DNA of 45,028 bases, from NCBI RefSeq assembly GCF_000308715.1, contig NZ_BAGH01000602.1:1-45028 (forward strand), given 5' to 3'. Positions 31,280 to 39,312 of the stretch are shown piece by piece. Under the pieces are notes generated by a model. It saw nothing but the letters and a program-made list of their open reading frames with translations, searched no databases and was not told where the DNA came from. Positions within the stretch are counted from its first letter, which is position 1. The number at the start of each line of letters is the position of its first letter. This DNA comes from Nocardia tenerifensis NBRC 101015 (GTDB lineage: Bacteria; Actinomycetota; Actinomycetes; Mycobacteriales; Mycobacteriaceae). The translations under genes and the position numbers were made by a program.

Positions 31280-31498
31280 ATGAATACTCGCAAACTCATG
31301 GCAGGCGGACTGCTCTGCGCCGCATCCCTTCTCGTCGCAGCTCCCCAAGCCCAGGCAGGCACCGGCAGTTCCTCGCTCGGCTCCTTGATCAATGTGGGTT
31401 GTCTCTTGCAGTCGCTGTCGGCCCAGTCGCCGACCGCGGACTGCAAACCGCCGCAGATCCCGGTCGCCGGGGTGGAGGACACCGCCGGGCTCGGCTGA
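31280..31498 (+). CDS. Tiny secreted protein
   Basis: A 72-aa protein: a signal peptide (MNTRKLMAGGLLCAASLLVA, cleavage near AQAG), then about 45 residues rich in Ser, Pro and Leu with two Cys. There is no family I recognise. The ATG at 31280 is picked because it begins a textbook signal peptide, although no ribosome site is visible and longer in-frame starts exist upstream. Small exported proteins like this are frequent in Nocardia genomes. Confidence 0.6.
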   Translation: MNTRKLMAGGLLCAASLLVAAPQAQAGTGSSSLGSLINVGCLLQSLSAQSPTADCKPPQIPVAGVEDTAGLG

Positions 31499-31550
31499 CC
31501 CAGCGAAGCGTCGTATCCCATGACCGCACACCTGTGGCACGATCACCCGC

Positions 31551-32291
31551 GTGCTACAGGTGTGTCTGAATGGTGCGCGAACCCCCGATGAGTGCGCGCA
31601 TGTCCCGACAACGCCCGATGAGTTGGCGGCGGCGGCAGTGGACGCCGTCCGCGCCGGCGCCGAGGACATCCACCTCCACCCCAAGAACGCGGACGGCGCG
31701 GACACCATGGCGCCCCGGCACGTCGAGGCCGCGCTCACGGCCGTGCGCGCGGCCGTGCCCGGCGTGCCCGTGGGCGTGACGACCGGCGCCTGGACAGCGC
31801 CGAGCGCCGAGCAACGCGTCGCCGACATCCGCGCGTGGACGGTACTGCCCGGTCACGCGTCGGTGAATTGGCACGAGGACGGTGCCGCGTCGGTCGCGGA
31901 CGCGTTGGTGGCCAAGGGAATCGGCATCGAGGCCGGAATCTTCACCGGCACCGATGCCCTCGATCGTTTCCTCGGCTGGCCGCAGGCCCACCGAACCCTG
32001 CGGGTCCTGGCCGAAGTCACCGACACCGACCCCCGAACCGCGCCACAGGCGGCCGTCGGTTTGCTCGAGGCGCTGAACGCGGCGACCGACCTGCCGATCC
32101 TCCTGCACGGAGAAGACGCGGCGGCCTGGGACATCCTGGCAATGGCGGCTTCTCGACGCCTGGACACGCGGGTCGGCTTGGAAGACGTGCTTTACCTGCC
32201 CGACGGGTCCCCAGCCTCGAGCAACGCTGTCCTGATCCGAGCTGCTCGGCTGATACTCGAACACACTAGGTCGGACAAGGACGTGCGGTAG
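31551..32291 (+). CDS. BKACE-family (3-keto-5-aminohexanoate cleavage-like) enzyme
   Basis: A 246-aa TIM-barrel protein of the beta-keto acid cleavage family, which condenses a beta-keto acid with acetyl-CoA. The zinc-binding His pair is in DIHLHPKNADG (His41, His43), followed by GVTTGAW and SVNWHEDG. At about 246 aa it is shorter than canonical members (270-310 aa), like the many actinobacterial variants. The GTG at 31551 is the start. Its substrate is unknown, and there is no lysine fermentation gene nearby, so the named reaction is only a family label. Confidence 0.8.
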   Translation: MLQVCLNGARTPDECAHVPTTPDELAAAAVDAVRAGAEDIHLHPKNADGADTMAPRHVEAALTAVRAAVPGVPVGVTTGAWTAPSAEQRVADIRAWTVLPGHASVNWHEDGAASVADALVAKGIGIEAGIFTGTDALDRFLGWPQAHRTLRVLAEVTDTDPRTAPQAAVGLLEALNAATDLPILLHGEDAAAWDILAMAASRRLDTRVGLEDVLYLPDGSPASSNAVLIRAARLILEHTRSDKDVR

Positions 32292-32309
32292 CGCCGCGCG
32301 CGGGGACCG

Positions 32310-32999
32310 TCACTGCCGAGCTTTGACGAAATCCGCTGCGGCACCGGCGTATCGCGCGTAGCGAAGGTGCACGTTCCAGTCGGTGCCGTTCGGGTCGCAG
32401 ACCGGGTCGTTGTCGTTGCAGATGTCGTAGGTGCGTGCGGCGTAGGCGCCGGTGACCGACTTGCCCACGCCGCGAATCGGATTCCCGAACAGCAGCACCG
32501 CCACGATTCGCGACTCCAGCCGGTCGGGCAGTGTCGCGACGATCGGTCCACCGACCTTGGCGCCCGCGCTGCTGATCCCGATCGAGTTGTCGACCACGTT
32601 GGCGCCCTGCGAGTAGCCGACCAGCACGAAGCGCTGGCCAGGGCAGGCGGTGGCCTGCGCCACGACGTGCGCGACCAGGTCGCGGTTTCCGGCCTGCACC
32701 GAGGCGGGCTGGTTCAGATCGGCCGGATAGTCGACCCGGTAGGCGTCGGTCTTGGCCGCGAGCGCCTCGGCGATCGCCGAGTACACCGGATTGCCGACGA
32801 CTGTCCCCAATTTGAACTTGCTTCCCGCACCGCCGGGTTCGTTGGTGCCGCGGCCCGAAACCACATGAATGTCAGCGCATCCCGATGCGGCGGCGGCCCC
32901 CGCGCCGACAGTACCCGCGGCCGTGGTCGCCGCGAGGAACAACAGTGCCGCGGTCGCCGCCGCCGATATCGTGGACCTGGACCATCGTGGGATCGTCAT
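32310..32999 (-). CDS. Secreted cutinase-family esterase
   Basis: A 229-aa exported serine esterase. A long Ala-rich signal peptide precedes GCADIHVVSGRGTNEPGG. The nucleophile is in FVLVGYSQGANVV, and the Asp and His of the triad are in VCDPNGTDWNVHLRY. Four Cys are placed as in cutinases and the mycobacterial Culp proteins. Such enzymes hydrolyse cutin-like or lipid esters in or outside the cell envelope. ATG 32999 is chosen because the next upstream frame adds a non-signal arm. It is convergent with the BKACE gene, 18 bp apart. Confidence 0.88.
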   Translation of the reverse strand: MTIPRWSRSTISAAATAALLFLAATTAAGTVGAGAAAASGCADIHVVSGRGTNEPGGAGSKFKLGTVVGNPVYSAIAEALAAKTDAYRVDYPADLNQPASVQAGNRDLVAHVVAQATACPGQRFVLVGYSQGANVVDNSIGISSAGAKVGGPIVATLPDRLESRIVAVLLFGNPIRGVGKSVTGAYAARTYDICNDNDPVCDPNGTDWNVHLRYARYAGAAADFVKARQ

Positions 33000-33235
33000 C
33001 GGCTGCCTCTCGTCGATCGTGCGCCCAACGGTAAGCCGGAAACCTCGCCGATCCGCCCGAGCGGATGGGGCACTGGGTAACTCACCATTCACCCGCGAGA
33101 AGCGTGCTCAACTCACACAAATCACGTATGCGCCCATGCTTCTCACACCGGCCGCGACGCGGTGACGGCAGGGTGGACAACTCGGGCCGCGCCGTGGGGC
33201 ATCCCCACTTCTGACCAGAGTCGGCCGGTCACAAC

Positions 33236-34801
33236 ATGATTCGGGCGCGGTCCCCTATGCTGACAGCTGTGCTGGGTCGCTGGCGTAGTCGCACTGTCAT
33301 CCTCCTCACCGCGCTGATGTTGCTCATCGCGACGGGAGACCAACTGGCGACGGCCTCGCCGGACAGTCCACCGGGCGGGGTGCCCGGAGTAGCTGTGCCG
33401 GAGCTGAACTGGGTCGATTGCGGGGATCCGGGGTATCAGTGCGCGACGGCGGACGTGCCGCTCGACTATCACCATCCGGGTGCGGGGACGATCTCGCTGG
33501 CGGTGCGGCGGCATCTGGCCGGGGATCCGGCGCGGCGGATCGGGTCGTTGTTCGTGAATCCCGGCGGGCCAGGAGGTTCCGGGATCGGTTTCGTCACCAG
33601 TGTGGTGGAGACGATGCCTGCCGAGATCGCGGCGCGATTCGATGTGGTGGGGTTCGATCCCCGAGGGGTGGGCAAGAGCCGGGCGGTCCAGTGCTGGACG
33701 GCCGAGGAGATGCAGCAGGCGTGGGCGGAGACGCCCGCGCAATGGCGGCTGGGAGCCTTCGAGCGGGGACAGGACTTCGCCGCGCGGTTCGACGCGGCGT
33801 GCCAGGCGCGCAGCGGCGATCTACTGCCTTATATCGGAACCGAATTCGTGGCCAGGGACATGGACGTGCTGCGGGCCGCGGTAGGGGACGACCGAATCAG
33901 TTACCTGGGAGTGTCTTTCGGGACCATGATCGGGACGGTCTACGCCAATCTGTTCCCTCAGCGGATCCGGGTGTCGGTACTGGACGGGGCGTACAACCCC
34001 GAGACCTATGCCAACGACCCGTACGCCTATGACTACGGCCAATATCGGGAGTTGGAGAGCGCGATCAACCGGTTCCTCGGCTGGTGTGCCGAGGATCGAG
34101 CGGCGTGCCCGTTCGGCGACCCGGCGAGTGGCGGGCCAGCGGCCGCCCTCGACGCCTTGGTCGCCGACCTCTCCGATCACCCGGTGCGCGACGAGAGCGG
34201 ACAGGTCGTCGCCGATGGGGCGACCCTGGTGAACGCACTCATGTTGCAGATCAACGGTGGTCGCGCGGCATGGCCCACCATCGCCGACTCGCTGCGGCAG
34301 GCCGCCGAGCACCGGGACGGACCCGCCCTGCGCCCGGTCGGCCGATACGCGGCCCTCTACGCCGCCAATGTGGCGGTCGAATGCGCCGACCGCGTCTACC
34401 CACCGACCACGCTGGAACTACAAGCGCGCCTTGGCCTGGACGTGGCCGCGGCCCCGCGCATGGGCCCCATCGCCGCCTGGGGACCGCCCGGCTACGACCA
34501 CTCCCACGCCAACGCCTGCCAACGCTGGCCCGCACCCCGGGCCAGCCGCTACGCGGGTCCGTGGACCGCCCCCGGTTCCGCACCCATCCTCGTGGTCGGC
34601 ACCACCGGCGATCCCGACACGCCGTACCCGGACGCAGTCGCCTTAGCGAGCATGCTCGAAAACGGCCGCCTCCTCACGGTCACCGGTGAGGGCCATTCCG
34701 GCTTCGGTCACAGCCAATGCGCGCGGGACGCCGAAACCACCTACCTGATCGAGTCGGCCGCCCCGCCGTCGGGCACCACCTGCGCGGGCGATACCGACTA
34801 G
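33236..34801 (+). CDS. Secreted alpha/beta-hydrolase (tripeptidyl aminopeptidase/TAP-like)
   Basis: A 521-aa exported hydrolase like the actinobacterial SlpD/SlpE and tripeptidyl aminopeptidases. The signal anchor (TVILLTALMLLIATG) precedes the mature chain. The oxyanion loop is FVNPGGPGGSG, the nucleophile is in YLGVSFGTMIG, Asp in TTGDPDTPY and His in GEGHSGFGHS. The C-terminal TAP-like lid domain is complete. It probably trims peptides or esters outside the membrane. ATG 33236 or 33257 could be the start. Confidence 0.85.
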   Translation: MIRARSPMLTAVLGRWRSRTVILLTALMLLIATGDQLATASPDSPPGGVPGVAVPELNWVDCGDPGYQCATADVPLDYHHPGAGTISLAVRRHLAGDPARRIGSLFVNPGGPGGSGIGFVTSVVETMPAEIAARFDVVGFDPRGVGKSRAVQCWTAEEMQQAWAETPAQWRLGAFERGQDFAARFDAACQARSGDLLPYIGTEFVARDMDVLRAAVGDDRISYLGVSFGTMIGTVYANLFPQRIRVSVLDGAYNPETYANDPYAYDYGQYRELESAINRFLGWCAEDRAACPFGDPASGGPAAALDALVADLSDHPVRDESGQVVADGATLVNALMLQINGGRAAWPTIADSLRQAAEHRDGPALRPVGRYAALYAANVAVECADRVYPPTTLELQARLGLDVAAAPRMGPIAAWGPPGYDHSHANACQRWPAPRASRYAGPWTAPGSAPILVVGTTGDPDTPYPDAVALASMLENGRLLTVTGEGHSGFGHSQCARDAETTYLIESAAPPSGTTCAGDTD

Positions 34802-34876
34802 GTACCACCGGATAAGACTGACAAATTTGCCGCTTCGGTGCTCGCTTCGTTATCGCGCGGTCGCACACTGTGAGAG

Positions 34877-36178
34877 GTGAACGCACGGTACCGCTTCGGT
34901 CTCCGATCGGCGGGTATCGCGAGTAGCGGAGACATCGCCGGCTGGCCGGCGGTGGATATTCGCCGGCTCCGCCGTCGCGATCGCCTGTGGTGCCGCGTGC
35001 CGGTGGTGAAGGTGATTCGGTCGGTGGTGACGCCGGGTATCGAGGAGGTTCGAACCTGGCTCGCCGACTGGGCCGTCGCGCATCCGGACGATGTCCGGGT
35101 CCGGCTGCTGAGTGTCGAGCAAGGCTGTACCGGTCAACCGGCCCCCGGCTACGAAGCCGCTTTTCTCCACGCACTCGTCGCCGGGTCGGCTGAATGCGGT
35201 CCGTCGAACAGCTCGCTGGATCCGGCGGGGCTCGACCTGGGTGGGTTGCCGTTCCGACTCACGCTAGGCCACGACTGGGCCCGGCTCAGTTACTCGCACG
35301 CACTGGGTGACGGCACCGCCACCTGGTACTTCCTCGGAATGCTGCTGGGCGATCGGCACCCTCGCCCCGGTCCGGTGATCGCCGAGCCATTGGGCCGCGG
35401 CCTGCTCGCGACGTTCGGTCCACCCCGATCGAGACTCCCGCAGGCCATCACACGCCAGCGCGAACTGCGGCACCTTCGAGCGCCGGCCCCTGCGCGTGCG
35501 GCGGGAAGCGCGGTCCGCCCGTCCTCCTTCGCGGTGACGACAGCCGTCAGCGCCGAGTCGTTCACGCAGGGCGCCCGCGAGTTTCGCGTGTCGCGGGGAC
35601 CGGCGTCGGTGATGTCGATCATGACCATGCGGGCAATGCTGCTGTGCCGCCATTACGGGCTCACGGTCGACGACACGGTGACGTTCATGGTCGACCTGCG
35701 GCGATATCTGAGCCCCGGTGCGTCGGTCGACGGCAACTTCAGCTGGTCGAAGTCGGTTCCAGTGTCGGCGTCGGATACGCCCACCCGGCTCAGCGCCCGC
35801 ATCGGCGGCATCCTCGACAGCGGGCTGCCGCTACTCAACTTCGGTGATGCCTTGCGGCGCTTCGAGATTCGCCGCGCGGGGCGGCCACCGGCGTGGTGCG
35901 CCGGAGACCGCACGGTGCGCCTGATGATCGCCTACGCGACCGAGTGGACGAACACGCCGCGGCCGACCGGCTCGGCGACACCGCGGCTCACCGCGTCGAT
36001 CGCGCCGCCGAGCCCGAACTTCCTCGGCTTCAATGTCGTCGAGGCCTACGGCCGTATCCACCTCTCGCTGAACTGGTGCACCGCGACACTCGATCGAGCG
36101 GTCGCCGAACGGATCGCCGCCGAATTCGTCGCCGATCTCGGCACCGGGCCGGTCGACGCGTCGCTTTGGCCGTCATGA
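34877..36178 (+). CDS. Condensation/CAT-fold acyltransferase-like protein
   Basis: A 433-aa protein resembling the acyltransferases and NRPS condensation domains. The active-site-like motif SYSHALGDGTATWYFLG matches HHxxxDG with a single His, and a late FLGFNVVEAYGRIHLSLNW resembles the structural second half. Partners such as a carrier protein are absent, so it may act on CoA or alcohol substrates, like PapA or wax-ester enzymes. The GTG at 34877 is poorly supported, and a GTG a few dozen codons further could be the real start. The next gene is separated by a terminator-bearing leader. Confidence 0.65.
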   Translation: MNARYRFGLRSAGIASSGDIAGWPAVDIRRLRRRDRLWCRVPVVKVIRSVVTPGIEEVRTWLADWAVAHPDDVRVRLLSVEQGCTGQPAPGYEAAFLHALVAGSAECGPSNSSLDPAGLDLGGLPFRLTLGHDWARLSYSHALGDGTATWYFLGMLLGDRHPRPGPVIAEPLGRGLLATFGPPRSRLPQAITRQRELRHLRAPAPARAAGSAVRPSSFAVTTAVSAESFTQGAREFRVSRGPASVMSIMTMRAMLLCRHYGLTVDDTVTFMVDLRRYLSPGASVDGNFSWSKSVPVSASDTPTRLSARIGGILDSGLPLLNFGDALRRFEIRRAGRPPAWCAGDRTVRLMIAYATEWTNTPRPTGSATPRLTASIAPPSPNFLGFNVVEAYGRIHLSLNWCTATLDRAVAERIAAEFVADLGTGPVDASLWPS

Positions 36179-36187
36179 CGGAGCCCT

Positions 36188-36215
36188 TGCGGGGCCGCGC
36201 TATTCGGTTTACTCT
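36188..36215 (+). promoter_or_regulatory. Candidate promoter of the glycerol operon
   Basis: TTGCGG (36188-36193) and TACTCT (36210-36215), spaced 16 bp, would place the transcript start near 36222, just before the terminator hairpin at 36229. The spacing of the hairpin right at the 5' end is the layout of antitermination leaders. The hexamers are only fair matches. Confidence 0.4.
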
Positions 36216-36228
36216 CTGAGCACTAGGC

Positions 36229-36300
36229 AGGCACAGACGAAGAGCCACTGTCAGCGGTCTTCGTTTGCGCCTGTTTTTTTGTGTGTCGGATCGCTGACAG
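36229..36300 (+). terminator. Leader terminator with loop complementary to downstream sequence (probable GlpP target)
   Basis: Arms 36229-36243 and 36258-36272 pair over 15 positions with one mismatch and one G-U pair. Seven Ts follow at 36274-36280, a rare full intrinsic terminator in such GC-rich DNA. The 14-base loop holds CTGTCAGCG (36248-36256), which is perfectly complementary to CGCTGACAG at 36292-36300, allowing a pseudoknot with downstream RNA. The first glycerol gene starts 23 bp later, and the operon encodes its own GlpP. In Bacillus, GlpP with glycerol-3-phosphate relieves a leader terminator before glpD and glpFK. This element may also end transcripts of the gene at 34877-36178. 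Confidence 0.75.
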
Positions 36301-36323
36301 CCAGCGCAGAAAGTTGGCTGATC

Positions 36324-37760
36324 ATGAGTTCATCCACGGCCGCAACGGTGGGGTCGGTATCGAACGTCTCGCAGGTCGCTGCGTTGATCAACGGCCTTTC
36401 CGAATTACCACGCAAAGCCAATCTGCTGTGGTATCTCATTTTGGGCGGGCTGTTCTTGGACGCCTATTCCAATGCCGCGCTCGGCGCCGGTCTGGTCCCG
36501 ATGACGAAGGAATTGTCGCTCACGCCGGGCCAGGTCGGTGTGCTGACCGCGACCGCGCCCGCGGTGGCGATTCTGTTCAATCCCGTGGGCGGCTGGGCGG
36601 CCGCGCGCATCGGGCGCGTCAAACCATTACTGGTCGCGAAGCTCATCGCGGCGTTGGGCGCGGTGTTGACCGCGACCGCAGGCAGTTTCGAGGCGGTCTG
36701 GTTCGGACGCGGACTCGTCGGCATCGCCTACGGCGTGGACTTCGCGGTGGCCATGGCGTTGTTGGCGGAGTACACCCCGGCCACGCTGCGCGGGCGACTG
36801 AATCTGTGGCAGTCGGTCTGGTACGTGGCGACAACGGTCAACCTCGCGCTGACTTTGGCGTTTTTCAAACTCGGTATCTCCGTGGACATTTGGCGCTGGT
36901 CCGTCGGATCCGCAGGCGTGTTCGCGGTAGTGCTGCTTGGTCTACAGCTCACGTTCTTGGCCGAGAGCCCGACGTGGCTGGCCGCGCGCGGCAGAATCGC
37001 GGAGGCCGCGCGCAGCCTGCGCCGGATCTACGGGTTCGAGGTCACCGCGGGCACGGCCGCGCAACAGTCCGGCCCGGAGGAACCGAAGGTCGGGTTCCGG
37101 CAGGCGGGCGTGCTGTTTCGCGCACCGTATCTGCCGCGCACGATCCTCTCCACAGCCATCTCGCTGACGCAGTCGATGCAGTACTTCGCCGTCGGCTGGT
37201 ACCTGCCGGTGATCAGCCTGGCCATCTTCGGTCAGAAATTCGAGACGGCGACGCTGGGCGCGATGATCTTCAACGCCGCGGGCATCGTCGGCGGCGCGCT
37301 CTCCGCCTACCTCGGTCATCGGCTGGGACTGCGCACGAGCTCGGCCATCGGGTACGCCATGGTGACCGTGACGCTGCTGGCCATGGGGCTCAGCCTGAAC
37401 AAGGCGCCCATCGCGATCGCCTTCGTCCTGCCGTTGCTGTTCATCTTCTTCCACTCCGCGGGCCCCGGAGCGAACGGCAAATCCATCGCCGCGCTGTCCT
37501 ATCGCAGCGACATCCGCTCGCTGGGCACCGGCGTCACCGGCATGCTCGGTAGTTTCGGCAGCGTGATCGGCTTGTATGTGTTCCCGCAGATCAAAGAGGC
37601 TTTCGGGCTGGGGCCGACCATCGCGCTGCTGGCGGTGGTCCCCCTGCTCGGCCTGGTCAGCTGCCTGCTCATCCGATGGGATCCCACGCGCGACGGATTC
37701 GACCCGGACACCGAGCACATCGAGTTGCGCCCGGCTCGCGACCACGCGAGGAGCCGGTGA
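36324..37760 (+). CDS. MFS sugar/polyol transporter, first gene of the glycerol operon
   Basis: A 478-aa major facilitator with twelve hydrophobic segments split by a cytoplasmic loop. The sugar-porter-like signatures include GGWAAARIGRVKPLL between segments 2 and 3, LLAEYTPATLRGRL and the mid-loop LAESPTWLAARGRIAEA. It probably imports glycerol or a glycerol-containing compound (for example a polyol or glycerophosphodiester), since glycerol kinase follows with a one-base overlap. ATG 36324 is 23 bp downstream of the leader element. The ribosome site is weak. Confidence 0.88.
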   Translation: MSSSTAATVGSVSNVSQVAALINGLSELPRKANLLWYLILGGLFLDAYSNAALGAGLVPMTKELSLTPGQVGVLTATAPAVAILFNPVGGWAAARIGRVKPLLVAKLIAALGAVLTATAGSFEAVWFGRGLVGIAYGVDFAVAMALLAEYTPATLRGRLNLWQSVWYVATTVNLALTLAFFKLGISVDIWRWSVGSAGVFAVVLLGLQLTFLAESPTWLAARGRIAEAARSLRRIYGFEVTAGTAAQQSGPEEPKVGFRQAGVLFRAPYLPRTILSTAISLTQSMQYFAVGWYLPVISLAIFGQKFETATLGAMIFNAAGIVGGALSAYLGHRLGLRTSSAIGYAMVTVTLLAMGLSLNKAPIAIAFVLPLLFIFFHSAGPGANGKSIAALSYRSDIRSLGTGVTGMLGSFGSVIGLYVFPQIKEAFGLGPTIALLAVVPLLGLVSCLLIRWDPTRDGFDPDTEHIELRPARDHARSR

Positions 37761-39247
37761 TGCGCCGGGGAATCCTGGGCATCGACGAGGGCTCGACGGG
37801 CACGCGCGCCGCGATCGTCGGAGAAGACGGCGCGTGCGGGCCGTCGTTCTACGCCCCCATCGACGTCGTGCATCGCGGACCCACCCACGTCGAGCAGGAC
37901 CCGATGCAGTTGCTGCACAAGACGATCGAGGTCGCCCGTCAGGCGCTGGCGTGGGCCGGGGACAGCGGCGTGGAGATCGTGGCGCTGTCGCTCTGCACCC
38001 AGCGCGCGACCGCGATCCTGTGGGACCGGCTGACCGGACAACCGCTCGCCCCCGCGGTGGTGTGGCAGGACAGCCGCTACGCGGAGGAACTCGCGCGACT
38101 GGCCGCGGACTGGGATCCGATCCTGTGGGCGCGGACCGGACGCCCGGTGGGCACCCGCTCCCCCTTCCTGTGGGCCGCGCGCCGGCTCGAGTCGCTGGAT
38201 CTCCCGGCCTCGCGGATCGGCTTCGGGTCGGTCGACACCTGGCTCGTCTGGAACCTCACCGGCCGCGCCACGCACGCGATCTCGGCGACGAACGCGGTCG
38301 CGTTCGGCGGTTATCTGCTCACCGAACACCGTTGGGACACAAGCTGGTTCGACGCCGTGGGCTTTCCGGCCGAGTTGGCCCCGCCGCTCGCCGACGACGA
38401 CGCCGACTACGGGCGCACCGACGCGGGGCTGCTCGGCATCGAGGTGCCGATCGCCGCGGTGATGGGCGACCAGCACGCGTCGCTGATCGCGCTGGGCGCT
38501 CTGACACCCGGCGAGGCCATGTGCGTGCACGGCACGGGAACCTTCGTCGGCGCGCTCGCGGGCCCGCGGCCACCGACCGGTATCGGCGCGATCGACGGGG
38601 TGCTGTGCCTGGTGGGGTGGCGCGCGGGTGGACACAGTCAGTTCAGTCTCGAGGCCTACACCTCGACCACCGGGTCCGCGCTGCGCTGGCTGACCGAGGA
38701 CATGCGGATCTTCGCCTCCGCGGCCGAGATCAGCGCCCTGGCCGCGGGTCAGCCGCGCGGCGACGAGAGCTGGTTCATACCGAATCTCGCCGGCTTGCGC
38801 ACTCCGGTCCAAGCGCCCGAGGCGCGCGGGCACCTGATCGGGCTGAGCCTGGGCACTACCCGAGAGTCGTTGGCGCGCACGGTCATCGACGGCATCGCGC
38901 ACGCGGTCAGCGACACCGTCGAAGCCGTGGGCAGCACCGTCGGGCGGCCGCTGGCCCACCTCCGGGTGGGCGGCGGGCTCGCGGCCAGCGATGCCCTGCT
39001 GGCCAGCCAGGCCGACTTCACCGGCGTGCCGATCGAACGCGTCACCGACTCCGCCACCGCGAGCCTGCGCGGCGGCGCCTACCTGGCCGGCACGCGACTC
39101 GGACTGTGGGACTCGCCGGCCCAAGTCGTCGGCGACCAGAAGCCCGGCGATGTCTTCGAGCCCCGGCTCTCCCCCGCCGACCGCCACGACCTGCGCCAGC
39201 GGTGGCGCGACGTGCTCACCGCTTCGCTACCACCCACTCCGGTCTGA
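37760..39247 (+). CDS. glpK: Glycerol kinase-like FGGY carbohydrate kinase
   Basis: A 495-aa ATP-dependent kinase. The phosphate-binding GIDEGSTGTRAAIV, the sugar-binding segment SLCTQRATAILWDRLTG and VWQDSRYAEE resemble glycerol kinase, and VGGGLAASDALLAS is the second ATPase motif. Glycerol to glycerol-3-phosphate is the inferred reaction because GlpD and GlpP are encoded next. The overlap with the transporter stop is TGATG. GlpK is usually 495-510 aa, so the size fits. Another FGGY substrate is possible, but the operon argues for glycerol. Confidence 0.82.
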   Translation: MRRGILGIDEGSTGTRAAIVGEDGACGPSFYAPIDVVHRGPTHVEQDPMQLLHKTIEVARQALAWAGDSGVEIVALSLCTQRATAILWDRLTGQPLAPAVVWQDSRYAEELARLAADWDPILWARTGRPVGTRSPFLWAARRLESLDLPASRIGFGSVDTWLVWNLTGRATHAISATNAVAFGGYLLTEHRWDTSWFDAVGFPAELAPPLADDDADYGRTDAGLLGIEVPIAAVMGDQHASLIALGALTPGEAMCVHGTGTFVGALAGPRPPTGIGAIDGVLCLVGWRAGGHSQFSLEAYTSTTGSALRWLTEDMRIFASAAEISALAAGQPRGDESWFIPNLAGLRTPVQAPEARGHLIGLSLGTTRESLARTVIDGIAHAVSDTVEAVGSTVGRPLAHLRVGGGLAASDALLASQADFTGVPIERVTDSATASLRGGAYLAGTRLGLWDSPAQVVGDQKPGDVFEPRLSPADRHDLRQRWRDVLTASLPPTPV

Positions 39248-39312
39248 CCCGGTGTCGTCGCAATCCGATCACTATCCCGGCCGAGCTCGGTCCTGAACAG
39301 AGAGCGCAACCC

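Noticed and set aside
36229..36280. Leader hairpin only as the terminator of the upstream acyltransferase-like gene
   Set aside because: It could serve that too, but the position just after a candidate promoter and before a glpP-encoding operon makes a leader role more likely.
37576..39312. Upstream extension of the glpD frame by about 580 codons
   Set aside because: It is the shadow of glpK in another frame. GlpD homology begins after ATG 39313.
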